The translations under genes and the position numbers were made by a program. From NCBI GenBank assembly GCA_017303855.1, contig JAFLBL010000004.1:275905-339904 (forward strand): 64,000 nucleotides of DNA, read 5' to 3'. This document shows positions 29,442-39,201 of this stretch, piece after piece. The notes under the pieces are model-generated. The model was not told the origin of the DNA. It did not search any database and saw only the letters and a list, made by a program, of their open reading frames with translations. How positions within the stretch are numbered: the first letter of the stretch is position 1; each line of letters opens with the position of its first letter. Origin of the DNA: Chitinophagales bacterium (lineage in GTDB: Bacteria > Bacteroidota > Bacteroidia > Chitinophagales > Chitinophagaceae).

Positions 29442-31133
29442 ATGAAAAGAAATTTGTTTGCCTTATCAGGGCTGATCCTGATGCTGACTACAGTCTTACT
29501 GGTGGAGTCCTGTAAAAAACAGGCAATCGTTGAAGCCACTACGGAAGATGTTAACATCGTCGGCTATCTTGATAAAAGAGCGGATTCCTTCTCGTTGTTC
29601 CGGCAGATACTGGAAAGAACGGAAACCTCCGCTTTCCTGAATGCGTACGGGGCCTATACCTGTTTCGCTGTTACCAACAGCGGGGTAAGAACCTATCTGC
29701 AAAAACTGAATGTGGCCACCGTGGAAGCGGCCGATGTGAATGTATTAAAAGATATGGTGCGTCTTCACCTGCTGGAGGATACCCTCTATACGGGTTCTTT
29801 TACCGATGGCAAAATGCCGGTGATCACCATGTTTGGTCAGTTCCTGATTACATCAGTGGCCAATAAATCCGGTGTCTCCAGTTATGTGGTAAACCGCCAG
29901 GCGGATATTACGGAATCCAATATCCGCGTGGGTAACGGCATTATTCATGTAATCAATAATGTGCTGACCCCGGCGACTAAAACCATTGCGGAGCAACTGG
30001 CCGCCAAACCGGAATATTCCATCTTTGTACAGGCCCTGCAGGAAACCGGCTATTATACACAACTCAATACGGTAAGTGCCAGTCTTGCTGACCGTTGGAA
30101 AACGGTTATAGCAGAGAGCAACCAGGCACTCGCGGATAGTGGTATTACCAGTTATGCGCAGCTGAAAGCAAGGTACTCCCAGACCGGTAATCCGGCCCTG
30201 GCTACAGACAGTCTGCACATGTATGTGGCCTATCACGTTACCGAAGGACTGAAATTCCTCGGTGATATTATCGGTACGGCCACCCATGAAACCTGGCTGC
30301 CCCAGGAAGTTTTCAGTATAAAACTGATTGATCAGGATGTAGTGATCAACCAGGATGAATTCAACGGGGTGCTGGAGCTGGGTGTAAAAATCAGCCGTGT
30401 TAAAAGTGACAATGCCGCTACTAATGGCGTATGGCATGATGCAGGTGCGCATTTCATGGTGAAATACAGAAAGCCCACTGCACTTTACTGGGATGTGTCT
30501 TCCTTTACTGAAATCATGAAACTGCCGGCTTACTACAAAAGAGCCAACTATAACTTCACAAGACCAACCGAAGCGGATAACCCGATCAAGGATCATTACT
30601 GGGGATGGGGACCACTGGCCGGAACCAATACACTTTCTTATCTCTATTCTTCTGCCAGTTCCATTACCAACTATGCCTACAACAGTGATGTGAATATGCT
30701 TCCGATGGGCTTACCTAACCGGCCTATCTGGTGGGAAATGAAAACACCCCCGATTATTAAAGGGCGTTATAAAGTATGGGTTTGTTACCGTCAGCAAAAG
30801 CAATCAAGCAGTTCCAATATGCTTTGTCAGGTGGAAGTAAACGGTACATTGATGCAAAGGACGATGAACTTTACAGAGACAAGACCGGCTGGTACTGATG
30901 CGGAACTGGAAGCCATTGGCTGGAAAAGGTATACGGAAAACACCTCCAACCTCTGGGCGGCCCGCCAGGTGGGAGTGATCGATTTCAGCACTACCAAGCA
31001 ACAGACAATCCGGATTACCCCATTGGTGGGTACTCAGAACAATAATAACCTGGATATGATCCATTTTATTCCGGTGGATGAGAACCAGGTACTGCCCCGT
31101 TTTAAACCCGATGGCACCAAATTGTATCTGTAA
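29442..31133 (+). CDS. Lipoprotein with FAS1 domain(s) and C-terminal beta-rich domain
   Basis: 563 residues, lipobox Cys24 (VESCKKQ). A first FAS1 unit covers about 40-185 (YTCFAVTNSGVRTYL; NGIIHVINNVLTP). A second, more divergent FAS1-like unit follows to about 340, with an insertion and weaker motifs. The last 200 residues (from ALYWDVSSF) are rich in Trp, Tyr and aromatic/polar strands (DHYWGWGPLAG, PIWWEMKTPP, YKVWVCYRQQ, DMIHFIPVD) and look like a galactose-binding-type beta-sandwich, the fold of many carbohydrate-binding modules. I do not recognise a named family with certainty. It sits 18 bp after susD. A role as surface glycan-binding protein is inferred. Confidence 0.8.
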   Translation: MKRNLFALSGLILMLTTVLLVESCKKQAIVEATTEDVNIVGYLDKRADSFSLFRQILERTETSAFLNAYGAYTCFAVTNSGVRTYLQKLNVATVEAADVNVLKDMVRLHLLEDTLYTGSFTDGKMPVITMFGQFLITSVANKSGVSSYVVNRQADITESNIRVGNGIIHVINNVLTPATKTIAEQLAAKPEYSIFVQALQETGYYTQLNTVSASLADRWKTVIAESNQALADSGITSYAQLKARYSQTGNPALATDSLHMYVAYHVTEGLKFLGDIIGTATHETWLPQEVFSIKLIDQDVVINQDEFNGVLELGVKISRVKSDNAATNGVWHDAGAHFMVKYRKPTALYWDVSSFTEIMKLPAYYKRANYNFTRPTEADNPIKDHYWGWGPLAGTNTLSYLYSSASSITNYAYNSDVNMLPMGLPNRPIWWEMKTPPIIKGRYKVWVCYRQQKQSSSSNMLCQVEVNGTLMQRTMNFTETRPAGTDAELEAIGWKRYTENTSNLWAARQVGVIDFSTTKQQTIRITPLVGTQNNNNLDMIHFIPVDENQVLPRFKPDGTKLYL

Positions 31134-31208
31134 AAAACGAGCAGCTTAACCTGAACCAGAATAATAAGCAACGAACTAGCCCGAGGGCATACTATAAATT
31201 TAAGCAAC

Positions 31209-32648
31209 ATGAAAAGCAGGACCTGGATTATTGCCTGTACATTGATGGCCGCCGGAATTTTCGGCAGCGGATGTAAGAAATCACTGGACGATCAGACTTC
31301 GGTTACGGATCCTTTCTTGAAAAAGAACCTGATGGAACTGATCAGTGAAAACGGAAACCTCAGCAGCTTTGCCGGCTACCTGAAGCAAACCGGTTATTCC
31401 GATGTGATTGCTTCTTCCAGAACCTATACGGTTTTCGCCCCTTCCAATGCGGAACTGGCTACCCTGGATGCGGCGATTAAGAATGATCCCGTAAAACTGA
31501 AACAGTTTATCGGCAACCATATAGCCACGCAGCTGTACTATACCACCACAGTTACCGCCCCGACGCGTATCCTGATGCTGAGCGGAAAGTATAATAATAT
31601 GAAGGGAGCGGCTGTAGGTCTGGCCAGTATCACCAGCCCCGATCAGTATGCTTCCAATGGTGTACTGCAGGTGGTGGACAAAATGCTGCCCGCGCTGGAA
31701 AACTGCTGGGACTTTATTTCCACCAATGCACAGGCGCCGGTAAAACAAAAAACATTCCTGATGTCCCTGTTCCGTAATGTGTTTGATCCCACCAATGCGG
31801 TGATCATCGGAACGAACCCTACTACGGGTGAACCCGTTTACCAGGCAGGCACGGATTCCGTGTACACCAACCTGTTCTGGAATAATGTGAATGACCTGCG
31901 CGATGAGAAAAAACAATTCACCGTATTCATGCTGACCGACGCGGCCTGGGATGCGGAGCAGGTACGTTTCGCGCCTTACTTTGTTACCAACACACCCGAC
32001 AGTAACGCGCTCGTTACCGGATGGAATGTGGTAAAGGAATTTGCGGTGGATACACTCTATGAACCCGGCACCATTCCTGATACCATCCTCTCTGAATCTG
32101 GCACCAAAGTACCCATCGAACGCACCGCCATCGTGAATACCATTCGTACCAGCAATGGTATTGTATACATCATGAACCGGCTGAATGTGCAACCAGCTTC
32201 AAAATTTAAAACCATTCAGATTGAAGCCGAGAATTACAGTGGTTACAGTCACGACCGCCGGTCTAATACCTATTTCAGGGACCGCTATAACCCGGTTACC
32301 GGTAAGGATTTCAGGGATGTGGAAGTGTTCAGTCATGGTGTGGCCCTGTTTAATCTCCGTTATCGCCTGAGTGAAGTCCCTTCCATTCGCTATAAGGCCT
32401 ATTGGGTGGCGCTGAACGATTTCCAGACCGCAACTTTTTCACAAAGACTGGCACCTGGAAACGCGGCAGCAACCACATTCCCTTATACCGTTGTGGCCGT
32501 TGGTAATTATAATGAAGTCTACCTGGGTGAGTTTACCCTGACACAATACCAGCCTCTTTATGACATATTCCTGGTGGCCGCCAATTCCACCACGGCTGCC
32601 GTGAACCCGCTGGTCTGTGATTATATCAAACTCGTACCAAGTTTATAA
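31209..32648 (+). CDS. Lipoprotein with FAS1 domains and CBM6/CBM35-like C-terminus
   Basis: 479 residues, lipobox Cys22 (FGSGCKKS). FAS1 unit 1 at about 35-170 (YTVFAPSNAELATLDAAI; GVLQVVDKMLP); a second unit to about 330 (FTVFMLTDAAW; NGIVYIMNRLNV). The C-terminal 145 residues start with IQIEAENYSGYSHD, the typical opening strand of CBM6/CBM35 modules, and end DYIKLVPSL, again as in that fold, so it probably carries a carbohydrate-binding module. It follows the other FAS1 gene after 75 bp (no terminator in the gap) and precedes susC by 30 bp. The CBM-like tail supports a glycan-binding function for this FAS1 group. Confidence 0.84.
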   Translation: MKSRTWIIACTLMAAGIFGSGCKKSLDDQTSVTDPFLKKNLMELISENGNLSSFAGYLKQTGYSDVIASSRTYTVFAPSNAELATLDAAIKNDPVKLKQFIGNHIATQLYYTTTVTAPTRILMLSGKYNNMKGAAVGLASITSPDQYASNGVLQVVDKMLPALENCWDFISTNAQAPVKQKTFLMSLFRNVFDPTNAVIIGTNPTTGEPVYQAGTDSVYTNLFWNNVNDLRDEKKQFTVFMLTDAAWDAEQVRFAPYFVTNTPDSNALVTGWNVVKEFAVDTLYEPGTIPDTILSESGTKVPIERTAIVNTIRTSNGIVYIMNRLNVQPASKFKTIQIEAENYSGYSHDRRSNTYFRDRYNPVTGKDFRDVEVFSHGVALFNLRYRLSEVPSIRYKAYWVALNDFQTATFSQRLAPGNAAATTFPYTVVAVGNYNEVYLGEFTLTQYQPLYDIFLVAANSTTAAVNPLVCDYIKLVPSL

Positions 32649-32678
32649 ACTGATTGATTCAAGCAAATTCTCCTACTC

Positions 32679-35600
32679 ATGTATTCAACTATTTCAAGCG
32701 GAGTTAAGAAAGCCTTTGGTGTACTGCTGTTCATGGGATTGCTCCAGCAAATACAGGCGCAACAGCCGGCAGTTAAAAAGGATACGGCCGTTAAACAGGC
32801 CCCACGGGTACAGGTTACCGGTACTATCCGCGACGCGGCTACCGGCAAAGCCATTGTGGGTGCCAGTGTAACACTGGAAAATGTGGCCGCTGCTATTACG
32901 GATAACAGTGGTGCTTTTAAACTGAAAGTGCCTTCGTATTTTGATGAGCTGATGATTACCGCCGAAGGGTACGAGCCGAAAGCCGTACCGCTGAGAGGCA
33001 AAAACAGCATTGAAATTTCCCTGCTGGACGAAACGATTCAGTCATTCCAGGATCCCGTAACTGAGCCACTGGGTGCAAAGCCCTTGCGTAAGTCCACCGT
33101 GGCCGCTACCCGTGTGCAAACCGAAGGCAGTTGGACCAGCCCGATGGAAACACTCGATGCATTATTACAGGGAAAAGTTGCAGGACTCAATGCCATCCGC
33201 CGTTCCGGAACACCGGGCGCCGGTGCCAATCTTTTTCTCCGGGGATATAATTCACTCTACGGTACCAATAAACCACTGGTAGTGGTGGATGGAATGATCT
33301 ATGACGTGAATGATTATGGGGAAAGTATCATTGCGAATAATTATACCAATCCCTTTGCCCTGATTAATGTGCAGGATATTGACAATGTTACGGTATTAAA
33401 AGACGCTTCAGCTGTATACGGCACCAAGGGCGTTAACGGGGCCATTCTGATCACAACATCCCGTGCCCGCCAGCAGGCCACGCATATCGATCTGGGTGCG
33501 TATACATCCTATAACCAGGCTCCCTCCAACCTTCCAGTAATGAATGCGGATGATTACCGGGTATACCTGGCCGAAATGCTCCAGAGCAAAGGCATGAGTA
33601 CGGATGCGATTAATGCCATGCCCTTTATGATTGATGATACCACCGGTAACCCTGACTACTACCGGTATCATAATAAAACCGACTGGCAGAAAAAAGTGCT
33701 GAACAACAGCCTTACTAATAACTATTTCCTGCGGGTTACAGGGGGTGATAATATCGCCACCTATGCACTCAGCGTGGGCTATGCTAAAGCCGCCGGCGTA
33801 ATTAAATCGACTGACTTCAGCCGGTACAATACCCGGTTCAATGCCGCGTTTAATTTTTCAAGGAAGTTTACCGGTGCCGCCAACCTGTCCTTTACTTTTA
33901 ATGAACAAAACCTCCGCGATCAGGGTATTTCCGATAAAACGGCCCCCTTATTCCTGGCACTGACCAAAGCGCCGTTTATGACCGACCGCGAACTGAATGA
34001 CAAAGGAGTGGTTTCTCCCAACTTCGCGGAAACGGATATACTGGGAAAAAGTAACCCCGCCGTGCTGATCAATAATATGCAGGCATTTAACAAGTACTAT
34101 CGCTTCTTTGGATCCTTCCGCTTCAATTATGAAATGTCTAAAACCCTGACAGCCTCCGCGCAGTTTGGCGTTACGTATGATAAAGTGAGGGAAAATATAT
34201 TTGTACCACGGAAAGGCGTAGCCGATGATACCCTCAGCAATGCCGTGGCCGACAGCCGCCTGGGTTCCCAGGTAAAACGCCTGTTTACTTTTTACACCGA
34301 TGCCAAACTGGAATACCGGAAAGTAAGCCGGGTCAACAGTTTTGTTTCCCGCCTCGGTATCCGCTACCAGCACAATAATGCCGAACAGGATTTCGCCCTC
34401 GGCTTCAACTCCGCTACGGATGACCTGGTAAGCGTTCAGAACGGGCTCAATGCCCTCCGTCAGATAGGAGGAGGTATTGGCGAGTGGAACTGGATGAATA
34501 CCTATTTCAACGCGGAATACGGATTTAAGAATAAACTCTTCCTGGTAGTGAATGCCGCCATGGACGGATCTTCCCGCTTCGGTAAACAAGTGAAAAACGG
34601 GGTAGCCATCAACGGGAATCATTTCGCCGTATTGCCGTCCGCCAGTCTTGCCTGGCTCATGTCTTCCGAAAACTTTATGGCGGATTCCAAAATTGATCTG
34701 TTTAAAGTACGCCTCACCTGGGGCCTTACCGGTAATGATGATATCGGCAACTATACCAGCCGCCAGACCTATGTATCCCAGAATTTCCTGGGTATGCAGG
34801 GACTTGTACGCAATGGTATTCCCAACCCGGCCCTGCAATGGGAAACAGGAGAAAAATTCAATGCCGGTATAGATCTGGCTGCCTGGAATGACCGTCTTAA
34901 TTTCTCCCTGGATGTATTTCATACCCAGACCCGCAATATGCTGGTTTACGAACAGCTTGCTGGCGCTACCGGATTTAATACGGTACTCACCAACAATGGC
35001 CGTATGCTGAATACAGGTATGGAAGCCAGCCTCAGCCTGCGCCTGGTAAACCAGAAAAATTTCAAATGGGATATCAGTGCCAATACCACTACCCTGCAAA
35101 ATAAAGTGAAAGATATTCCCGGAACAGGGTTTGTTACTGAATATGCCGGTGCCACTATTCTTACACAGAATAACCGCCCGGCCGCCAGTTTCTACGGGTA
35201 TAAAACCAAAGGCGTATTTGCCACTACAGCGGAAGCGCTCAGCTCCGGTCTGCAGGTGCGTAATGCCGATGGCAGTCTCCGTCCGTTCGGTGGCGGTGAT
35301 ATCCGTTTTGCAGATATGAACAGCGACAAGATCATTGATGAAAATGACAGGCGTGTACTGGGTAATGCATTACCTGAATTCTTCGGCGGATTCACCAACC
35401 GGTTTACCTACCGCGGTTTCGGACTCGAAGCCCTGTTTACTTACGCCAAAGGACATGAAGTATTCAATTATGTACGCTACCGCCTGGAAACAGCCAGTAC
35501 CACGGACAATCAGCTGAACAGTGTACTGAACCGCTGGAGAGCGGAAGGTCAGGTGACCAATATGCCGAAAGCCACTTATGGTGATCCGCTGGGCAACAGC

Positions 35601-35861
35601 CGTTTCAGCGACCGCTGGATTGAGGACGGCTCTTACCTGCGCCTGCGTCATGTATCCCTGTCCTATATTATCCCGGTAAAAGAAGGATTTGTACGGAATG
35701 CGACTGTATATATTACCGGTACCAACCTGCTGACCTTTACAAAGTATATGGGATATGATCCTGAATTCAGTGCCAGTCCCAGTGTATTTGCACAGGGTAT
35801 TGATACCGGACTGGATCCCTTGTACCGCTCGGCCACATTGGGTGTAAAACTTGGATTCTAA
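32679..35861 (+). CDS. susC: SusC-type TonB-dependent outer-membrane transporter (pair 3)
   Basis: 1060-residue outer-membrane importer. Signal peptide ends IQAQQ; a charged spacer (PAVKKDTAVKQ) precedes the carboxypeptidase-D-like domain at about 50-120 (VTGTIRDAATGKAIVGASV). The plug has LLQGKVAGLNAI, VVVDGMIYD and VLKDASAVYGTKGVNGAILITT. Compared with pairs 1 and 2 the stretch between LKDA and YG is about three residues shorter and the GYG linker box is missing, so it belongs to a distinct SusC branch. The barrel ends in TLGVKLGF. Flanked by the CBM-bearing FAS1 gene (30 bp) and its SusD (59 bp to the preferred start). Confidence 0.94.
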   Translation: MYSTISSGVKKAFGVLLFMGLLQQIQAQQPAVKKDTAVKQAPRVQVTGTIRDAATGKAIVGASVTLENVAAAITDNSGAFKLKVPSYFDELMITAEGYEPKAVPLRGKNSIEISLLDETIQSFQDPVTEPLGAKPLRKSTVAATRVQTEGSWTSPMETLDALLQGKVAGLNAIRRSGTPGAGANLFLRGYNSLYGTNKPLVVVDGMIYDVNDYGESIIANNYTNPFALINVQDIDNVTVLKDASAVYGTKGVNGAILITTSRARQQATHIDLGAYTSYNQAPSNLPVMNADDYRVYLAEMLQSKGMSTDAINAMPFMIDDTTGNPDYYRYHNKTDWQKKVLNNSLTNNYFLRVTGGDNIATYALSVGYAKAAGVIKSTDFSRYNTRFNAAFNFSRKFTGAANLSFTFNEQNLRDQGISDKTAPLFLALTKAPFMTDRELNDKGVVSPNFAETDILGKSNPAVLINNMQAFNKYYRFFGSFRFNYEMSKTLTASAQFGVTYDKVRENIFVPRKGVADDTLSNAVADSRLGSQVKRLFTFYTDAKLEYRKVSRVNSFVSRLGIRYQHNNAEQDFALGFNSATDDLVSVQNGLNALRQIGGGIGEWNWMNTYFNAEYGFKNKLFLVVNAAMDGSSRFGKQVKNGVAINGNHFAVLPSASLAWLMSSENFMADSKIDLFKVRLTWGLTGNDDIGNYTSRQTYVSQNFLGMQGLVRNGIPNPALQWETGEKFNAGIDLAAWNDRLNFSLDVFHTQTRNMLVYEQLAGATGFNTVLTNNGRMLNTGMEASLSLRLVNQKNFKWDISANTTTLQNKVKDIPGTGFVTEYAGATILTQNNRPAASFYGYKTKGVFATTAEALSSGLQVRNADGSLRPFGGGDIRFADMNSDKIIDENDRRVLGNALPEFFGGFTNRFTYRGFGLEALFTYAKGHEVFNYVRYRLETASTTDNQLNSVLNRWRAEGQVTNMPKATYGDPLGNSRFSDRWIEDGSYLRLRHVSLSYIIPVKEGFVRNATVYITGTNLLTFTKYMGYDPEFSASPSVFAQGIDTGLDPLYRSATLGVKLGF

Positions 35862-35920
35862 GGAAACGGAACGGCTAAATAAAACGATTATTATTATTTG
35901 TTATGATCAATAATAAAACT

Positions 35921-37663
35921 ATGAAGCGATTAAATTTTTGGAGCCTCGCCCTGCTGATGTCTGCAGTGGTTTTGTCTGGCTGTAAAAAGGTGTTTGATAT
36001 CAAACCGCAGGATCAGCTGGATCAGAGCCAGGCCTACCAGAATGTGTATGATGCCGATGCCGCAGTAGTGGGTATTTATGGTAAGTTCATGTCACTGGCC
36101 GATCGCTATGTGATCCTGAATGAACTGCGGGGAGACCTGCTGAATACTACCAGCAATGCGGATGAAGCCCTTCGCCAGGTGAGTTCGCATACCGTAACAG
36201 CGGGTAATCCGTACGCCAGCCCGCGTCCATTTTACGAGCTGATCATTAACTGTAATGACGTGCTGGAAAATTTCCAGATGATGCTCCGCGAAAAAAGACT
36301 GACGGAAGATGAGTTCAATCAGCGATACTCCGATATTGGCGCTTTGCGTTCCTTCCTGTTTCTGCAAGCCGGTATCCATTTCGGAGAAGTGCCTTATGTA
36401 ACCAATTCACTCAAAGATGTGGATGCGGTGAAGAATTCAGCCAATTTCCCCAAACTGTCTTTTACCGTATTGCTCGACAGCCTTATCCGGTTTACCGAAG
36501 GTCTTCCTTATAAAGAATTGTATCCTTCCGGTACCAACCTGAATCTTTCCGTAGATGGTTATCCTACCCAGAAGTTTTATATCAATAAGAAAGTGATCAT
36601 GGGCGACCTGAATCTCTGGAAAGGAAATTATGTGAAGGCCGCCGAATGGTACCGCCAGGTAATGGAAACCGGTACGCAGGGTACGGTTAACGGAAACTAT
36701 TATTCCCAATATAAAATAGGTTGGGACAGCAATGGAGATATTGATCACTATATTACGTACTCCCGCGCCGGTGATGCCAGTACACTGGTGACGAATTCTC
36801 AGTGGCGGATTATGTTTGAACAGGCATTCGGTACAGCCGGTTTCGATCGTGAGTGGGTGTGGGCACTTCCTTTTGACAGTAAGTTTAAACCCGCCAATTC
36901 ACTGATCAAATTGTTTTCCCCGGTTGGAGGTGATTACCTGGTTAAACCCTCCAATGAAATTTTCTCCATGTGGGACGAGGAAACACAACGTGTGGCCCAG
37001 GGAGGATCTATTCCCTATGATGCACGTAAACTCCTGAGCACAGCCACTATTGGAGGTCAGCCGGTGGCCATGAAATATCTCTACAACTACCTGAACTATG
37101 CATCCCTGTCACCGGTAAACCTGCTGACTAAAAATGGCAAATGGTTCCTCTTCCGCCAGACACATCTGCATATGCGTTTTGCAGAAGCGGCTAACCGTTC
37201 TGGTAAACACCTGTTATCATGGGGCTTTCTGAACAATGGTCTTGCCGGTGCTTATCCCGCACCCACTTCCGATGTATCATTGTATCACAATTCACTCTGG
37301 GAACCATACCCCTTTAATTTTGATGCCCGTAACAGCGGCAACAGCGGTGTCCCTTATTTCAGGGCAGACTGGTACCGGAATATCGGTGTGCGCGCCAGGG
37401 CCAACCTGAATAATATCACGGTGCCCGCGTCCGATAGCCTGTTGACCATTGAGTCAGCCCTTATCAAAGAGACCGCGCTTGAAAATGCATTTGAAGGAAC
37501 ACGCTGGCCCGATCTGCTGCGTGTGGCATTGCGCAGAAATGATCCAGCCTTTATTGCCGATAAGATTTATAATAAAATGCTCAAAGACGGAGATGGCAAT
37601 GCTGCAGCCGTCCGGGCCAAACTCATGAATCCGGCCAACTGGTATTTACCATTTAACTGGTAA
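35921..37663 (+). CDS. susD: SusD/RagB-type lipoprotein (pair 3)
   Basis: SusD homologue, about 580 residues from the ATG at 35921, which gives a standard lipoprotein signal with lipobox Cys21 (VVLSGCKKV). An ATG six codons upstream (35903) is less likely. Family features: IKPQDQLDQSQAYQN, IGALRSFLFLQAGIHFGEVPYV near 145-165, HLHMRFAEAANRSG, and the C-terminal ENAFEGTRWPDLLRVALRR. Final residues NPANWYLPFNW are typical of the family. It is the last gene of the seven-gene FAS1/SusCD run; a terminator follows within 45 bp. Confidence 0.94.
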   Translation: MKRLNFWSLALLMSAVVLSGCKKVFDIKPQDQLDQSQAYQNVYDADAAVVGIYGKFMSLADRYVILNELRGDLLNTTSNADEALRQVSSHTVTAGNPYASPRPFYELIINCNDVLENFQMMLREKRLTEDEFNQRYSDIGALRSFLFLQAGIHFGEVPYVTNSLKDVDAVKNSANFPKLSFTVLLDSLIRFTEGLPYKELYPSGTNLNLSVDGYPTQKFYINKKVIMGDLNLWKGNYVKAAEWYRQVMETGTQGTVNGNYYSQYKIGWDSNGDIDHYITYSRAGDASTLVTNSQWRIMFEQAFGTAGFDREWVWALPFDSKFKPANSLIKLFSPVGGDYLVKPSNEIFSMWDEETQRVAQGGSIPYDARKLLSTATIGGQPVAMKYLYNYLNYASLSPVNLLTKNGKWFLFRQTHLHMRFAEAANRSGKHLLSWGFLNNGLAGAYPAPTSDVSLYHNSLWEPYPFNFDARNSGNSGVPYFRADWYRNIGVRARANLNNITVPASDSLLTIESALIKETALENAFEGTRWPDLLRVALRRNDPAFIADKIYNKMLKDGDGNAAAVRAKLMNPANWYLPFNW

Positions 37664-37703
37664 AGGATCGTTAGTAAAGAGTTCTTTTAGCAAGCAGTCG
37701 ATA

Positions 37704-37740
37704 GAAAAAGGCAGGGAATCAAGTACCTGTCTTTTTCATT
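37704..37740 (+). terminator. Intrinsic terminator after susD (pair 3)
   Basis: Inverted repeat GAAAAAGGCAGG (37704-37715) / CCTGTCTTTTTC (37726-37737), one G-U pair, 10-base loop; the right arm itself contains five T residues. Ends the FAS1/SusCD run and separates it from the enzyme operon starting at 37795. The A-rich left arm also allows function in the other direction. Confidence 0.75.
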
Positions 37741-37794
37741 TTACAGAAGCCCCGTAATTTCATAGCTTACAGATATAAGTTATAAAACATTATC

Positions 37795-39165
37795 ATGAAC
37801 AAACCTTTGCTTTCCCTCTTACTACTGACCGCCGGACTCACGGCCAGTGCTCAGAAGCAAAATGATGTGACGACCCCCTTGCACGCCATGCAGCCTGACT
37901 ACCCGGTGCCGTATGTAATACCGGATAAAGCGGCCGTAAAGAAAGTGCTCGACCGCGTGTACGGTTACCTCGATACCGTAACGCCTGCGGCCATGATCAA
38001 TAAAAAGACCGGTGCCGTACTCACGGATCCGGCAGCGCTGGATACCAACAGCATGGTGAAACAGGGCGATTTCCGTCTTACCAGTTATGAGTGGGGGGTA
38101 ACCTATGCGGCCATGTTACGGGCCGCTGAAACCACCGGCGACCAACGGTATACCACATACGTAAAAGAACGCCTGGATTTTCTGACCAAATGGGTGCCGG
38201 CCGTAAAAGCAAAATTTCCGGTGGAGTATATCCGTTCTCAACGCTTCCTTCACCAGCCGATTGATCCGCATGCCCTGGATGATGCCGGCGCCGTTTGTGC
38301 AGCCATGATCAAAGCGGAACGTGCCGGTGTAACCACCGGACTGCGTACCCAGATCGATATTTTCATAAATTATATCTCCAAAAAAGAATACCGCCTGAAA
38401 GACGGCACCCTTGCCCGTAACCGCCCTTTGAAAAATACCATCTGGCTGGATGATATGTATATGGGCGTACCCGCCATTGCCCAGATGGGAAAAATGACCG
38501 GGGAGAAAAAATATTTCGACGATGCGGTGAACCAGGTACTCCAGATATCCGCACGGATGTTCAACAAACAACTTGGCATCTATATGCACGGCTGGGTGGA
38601 AAGCATGAAACCACATCCTGAATTTCACTGGGGACGCGCCAATGGCTGGGCCTTACTGGCCATGACGGAATTGCTGGATGTGTTGCCGGAAAATCATCCG
38701 GGCTTCAGAGCCGTATTGGAACAATACAGGGCACATGTAAAAGGACTGGCTGCATACCAGACCGGTACCGGCTTCTGGCACCAGTTACTCGATAAGAACG
38801 ACAGTTACCTGGAAACATCGGCCACCGCTATTTATACCTACTGTATTGCACATGGCGTAAACAAAGGCTGGCTCGATGTAAAAGCCTATGCACCGATGAG
38901 CCTGCTCGGCTGGAGTGCGGTGGCGTCTAAAATTAACGGGAAGGGGCAGGTGGAAGGAACCTGTGTGGGTACAGGAATGGCTTTTGATCCCGCTTTCTAT
39001 TATCATCGCCCGGTAAATGTATTTGCCGCACATGGATATGGCCCGGCCCTGCTCGCCGGGGCGGAGATCACGGCCCTGCTTGATCAGTTCAGCTTCCGGA
39101 TGAACGACAGTGCCATCATGCTGGATGAAACGAAGTCGGGCAACAATGTCCCGCTGCGCTGGTAA
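37795..39165 (+). CDS. GH105-family unsaturated glycuronyl hydrolase, secreted
   Basis: 456-residue (alpha/alpha)6-barrel protein with signal peptide ending LTASAQ. Catalytic Asp expected at about 219-220 in NTIWLDDMYMGVPAIAQMG; FHWGRANGWALLAMTELLD and the C-terminal YHRPVNVFAAHGYGPALLAGAE are family features. Longer than the GH105 at 14.9 kb because of an N-terminal extension (about 60 residues) and different loops, so the two may remove unsaturated uronic acid from different lyase products, for example rhamnogalacturonan versus homogalacturonan fragments. First gene of the operon GH105-GH51-GH95-CE12; 36 bp to GH51. Confidence 0.9.
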   Translation: MNKPLLSLLLLTAGLTASAQKQNDVTTPLHAMQPDYPVPYVIPDKAAVKKVLDRVYGYLDTVTPAAMINKKTGAVLTDPAALDTNSMVKQGDFRLTSYEWGVTYAAMLRAAETTGDQRYTTYVKERLDFLTKWVPAVKAKFPVEYIRSQRFLHQPIDPHALDDAGAVCAAMIKAERAGVTTGLRTQIDIFINYISKKEYRLKDGTLARNRPLKNTIWLDDMYMGVPAIAQMGKMTGEKKYFDDAVNQVLQISARMFNKQLGIYMHGWVESMKPHPEFHWGRANGWALLAMTELLDVLPENHPGFRAVLEQYRAHVKGLAAYQTGTGFWHQLLDKNDSYLETSATAIYTYCIAHGVNKGWLDVKAYAPMSLLGWSAVASKINGKGQVEGTCVGTGMAFDPAFYYHRPVNVFAAHGYGPALLAGAEITALLDQFSFRMNDSAIMLDETKSGNNVPLRW

Positions 39166-39201
39166 GAAGAGATCGAATGTATTCTGAATAAAGACTCAGC
39201 T

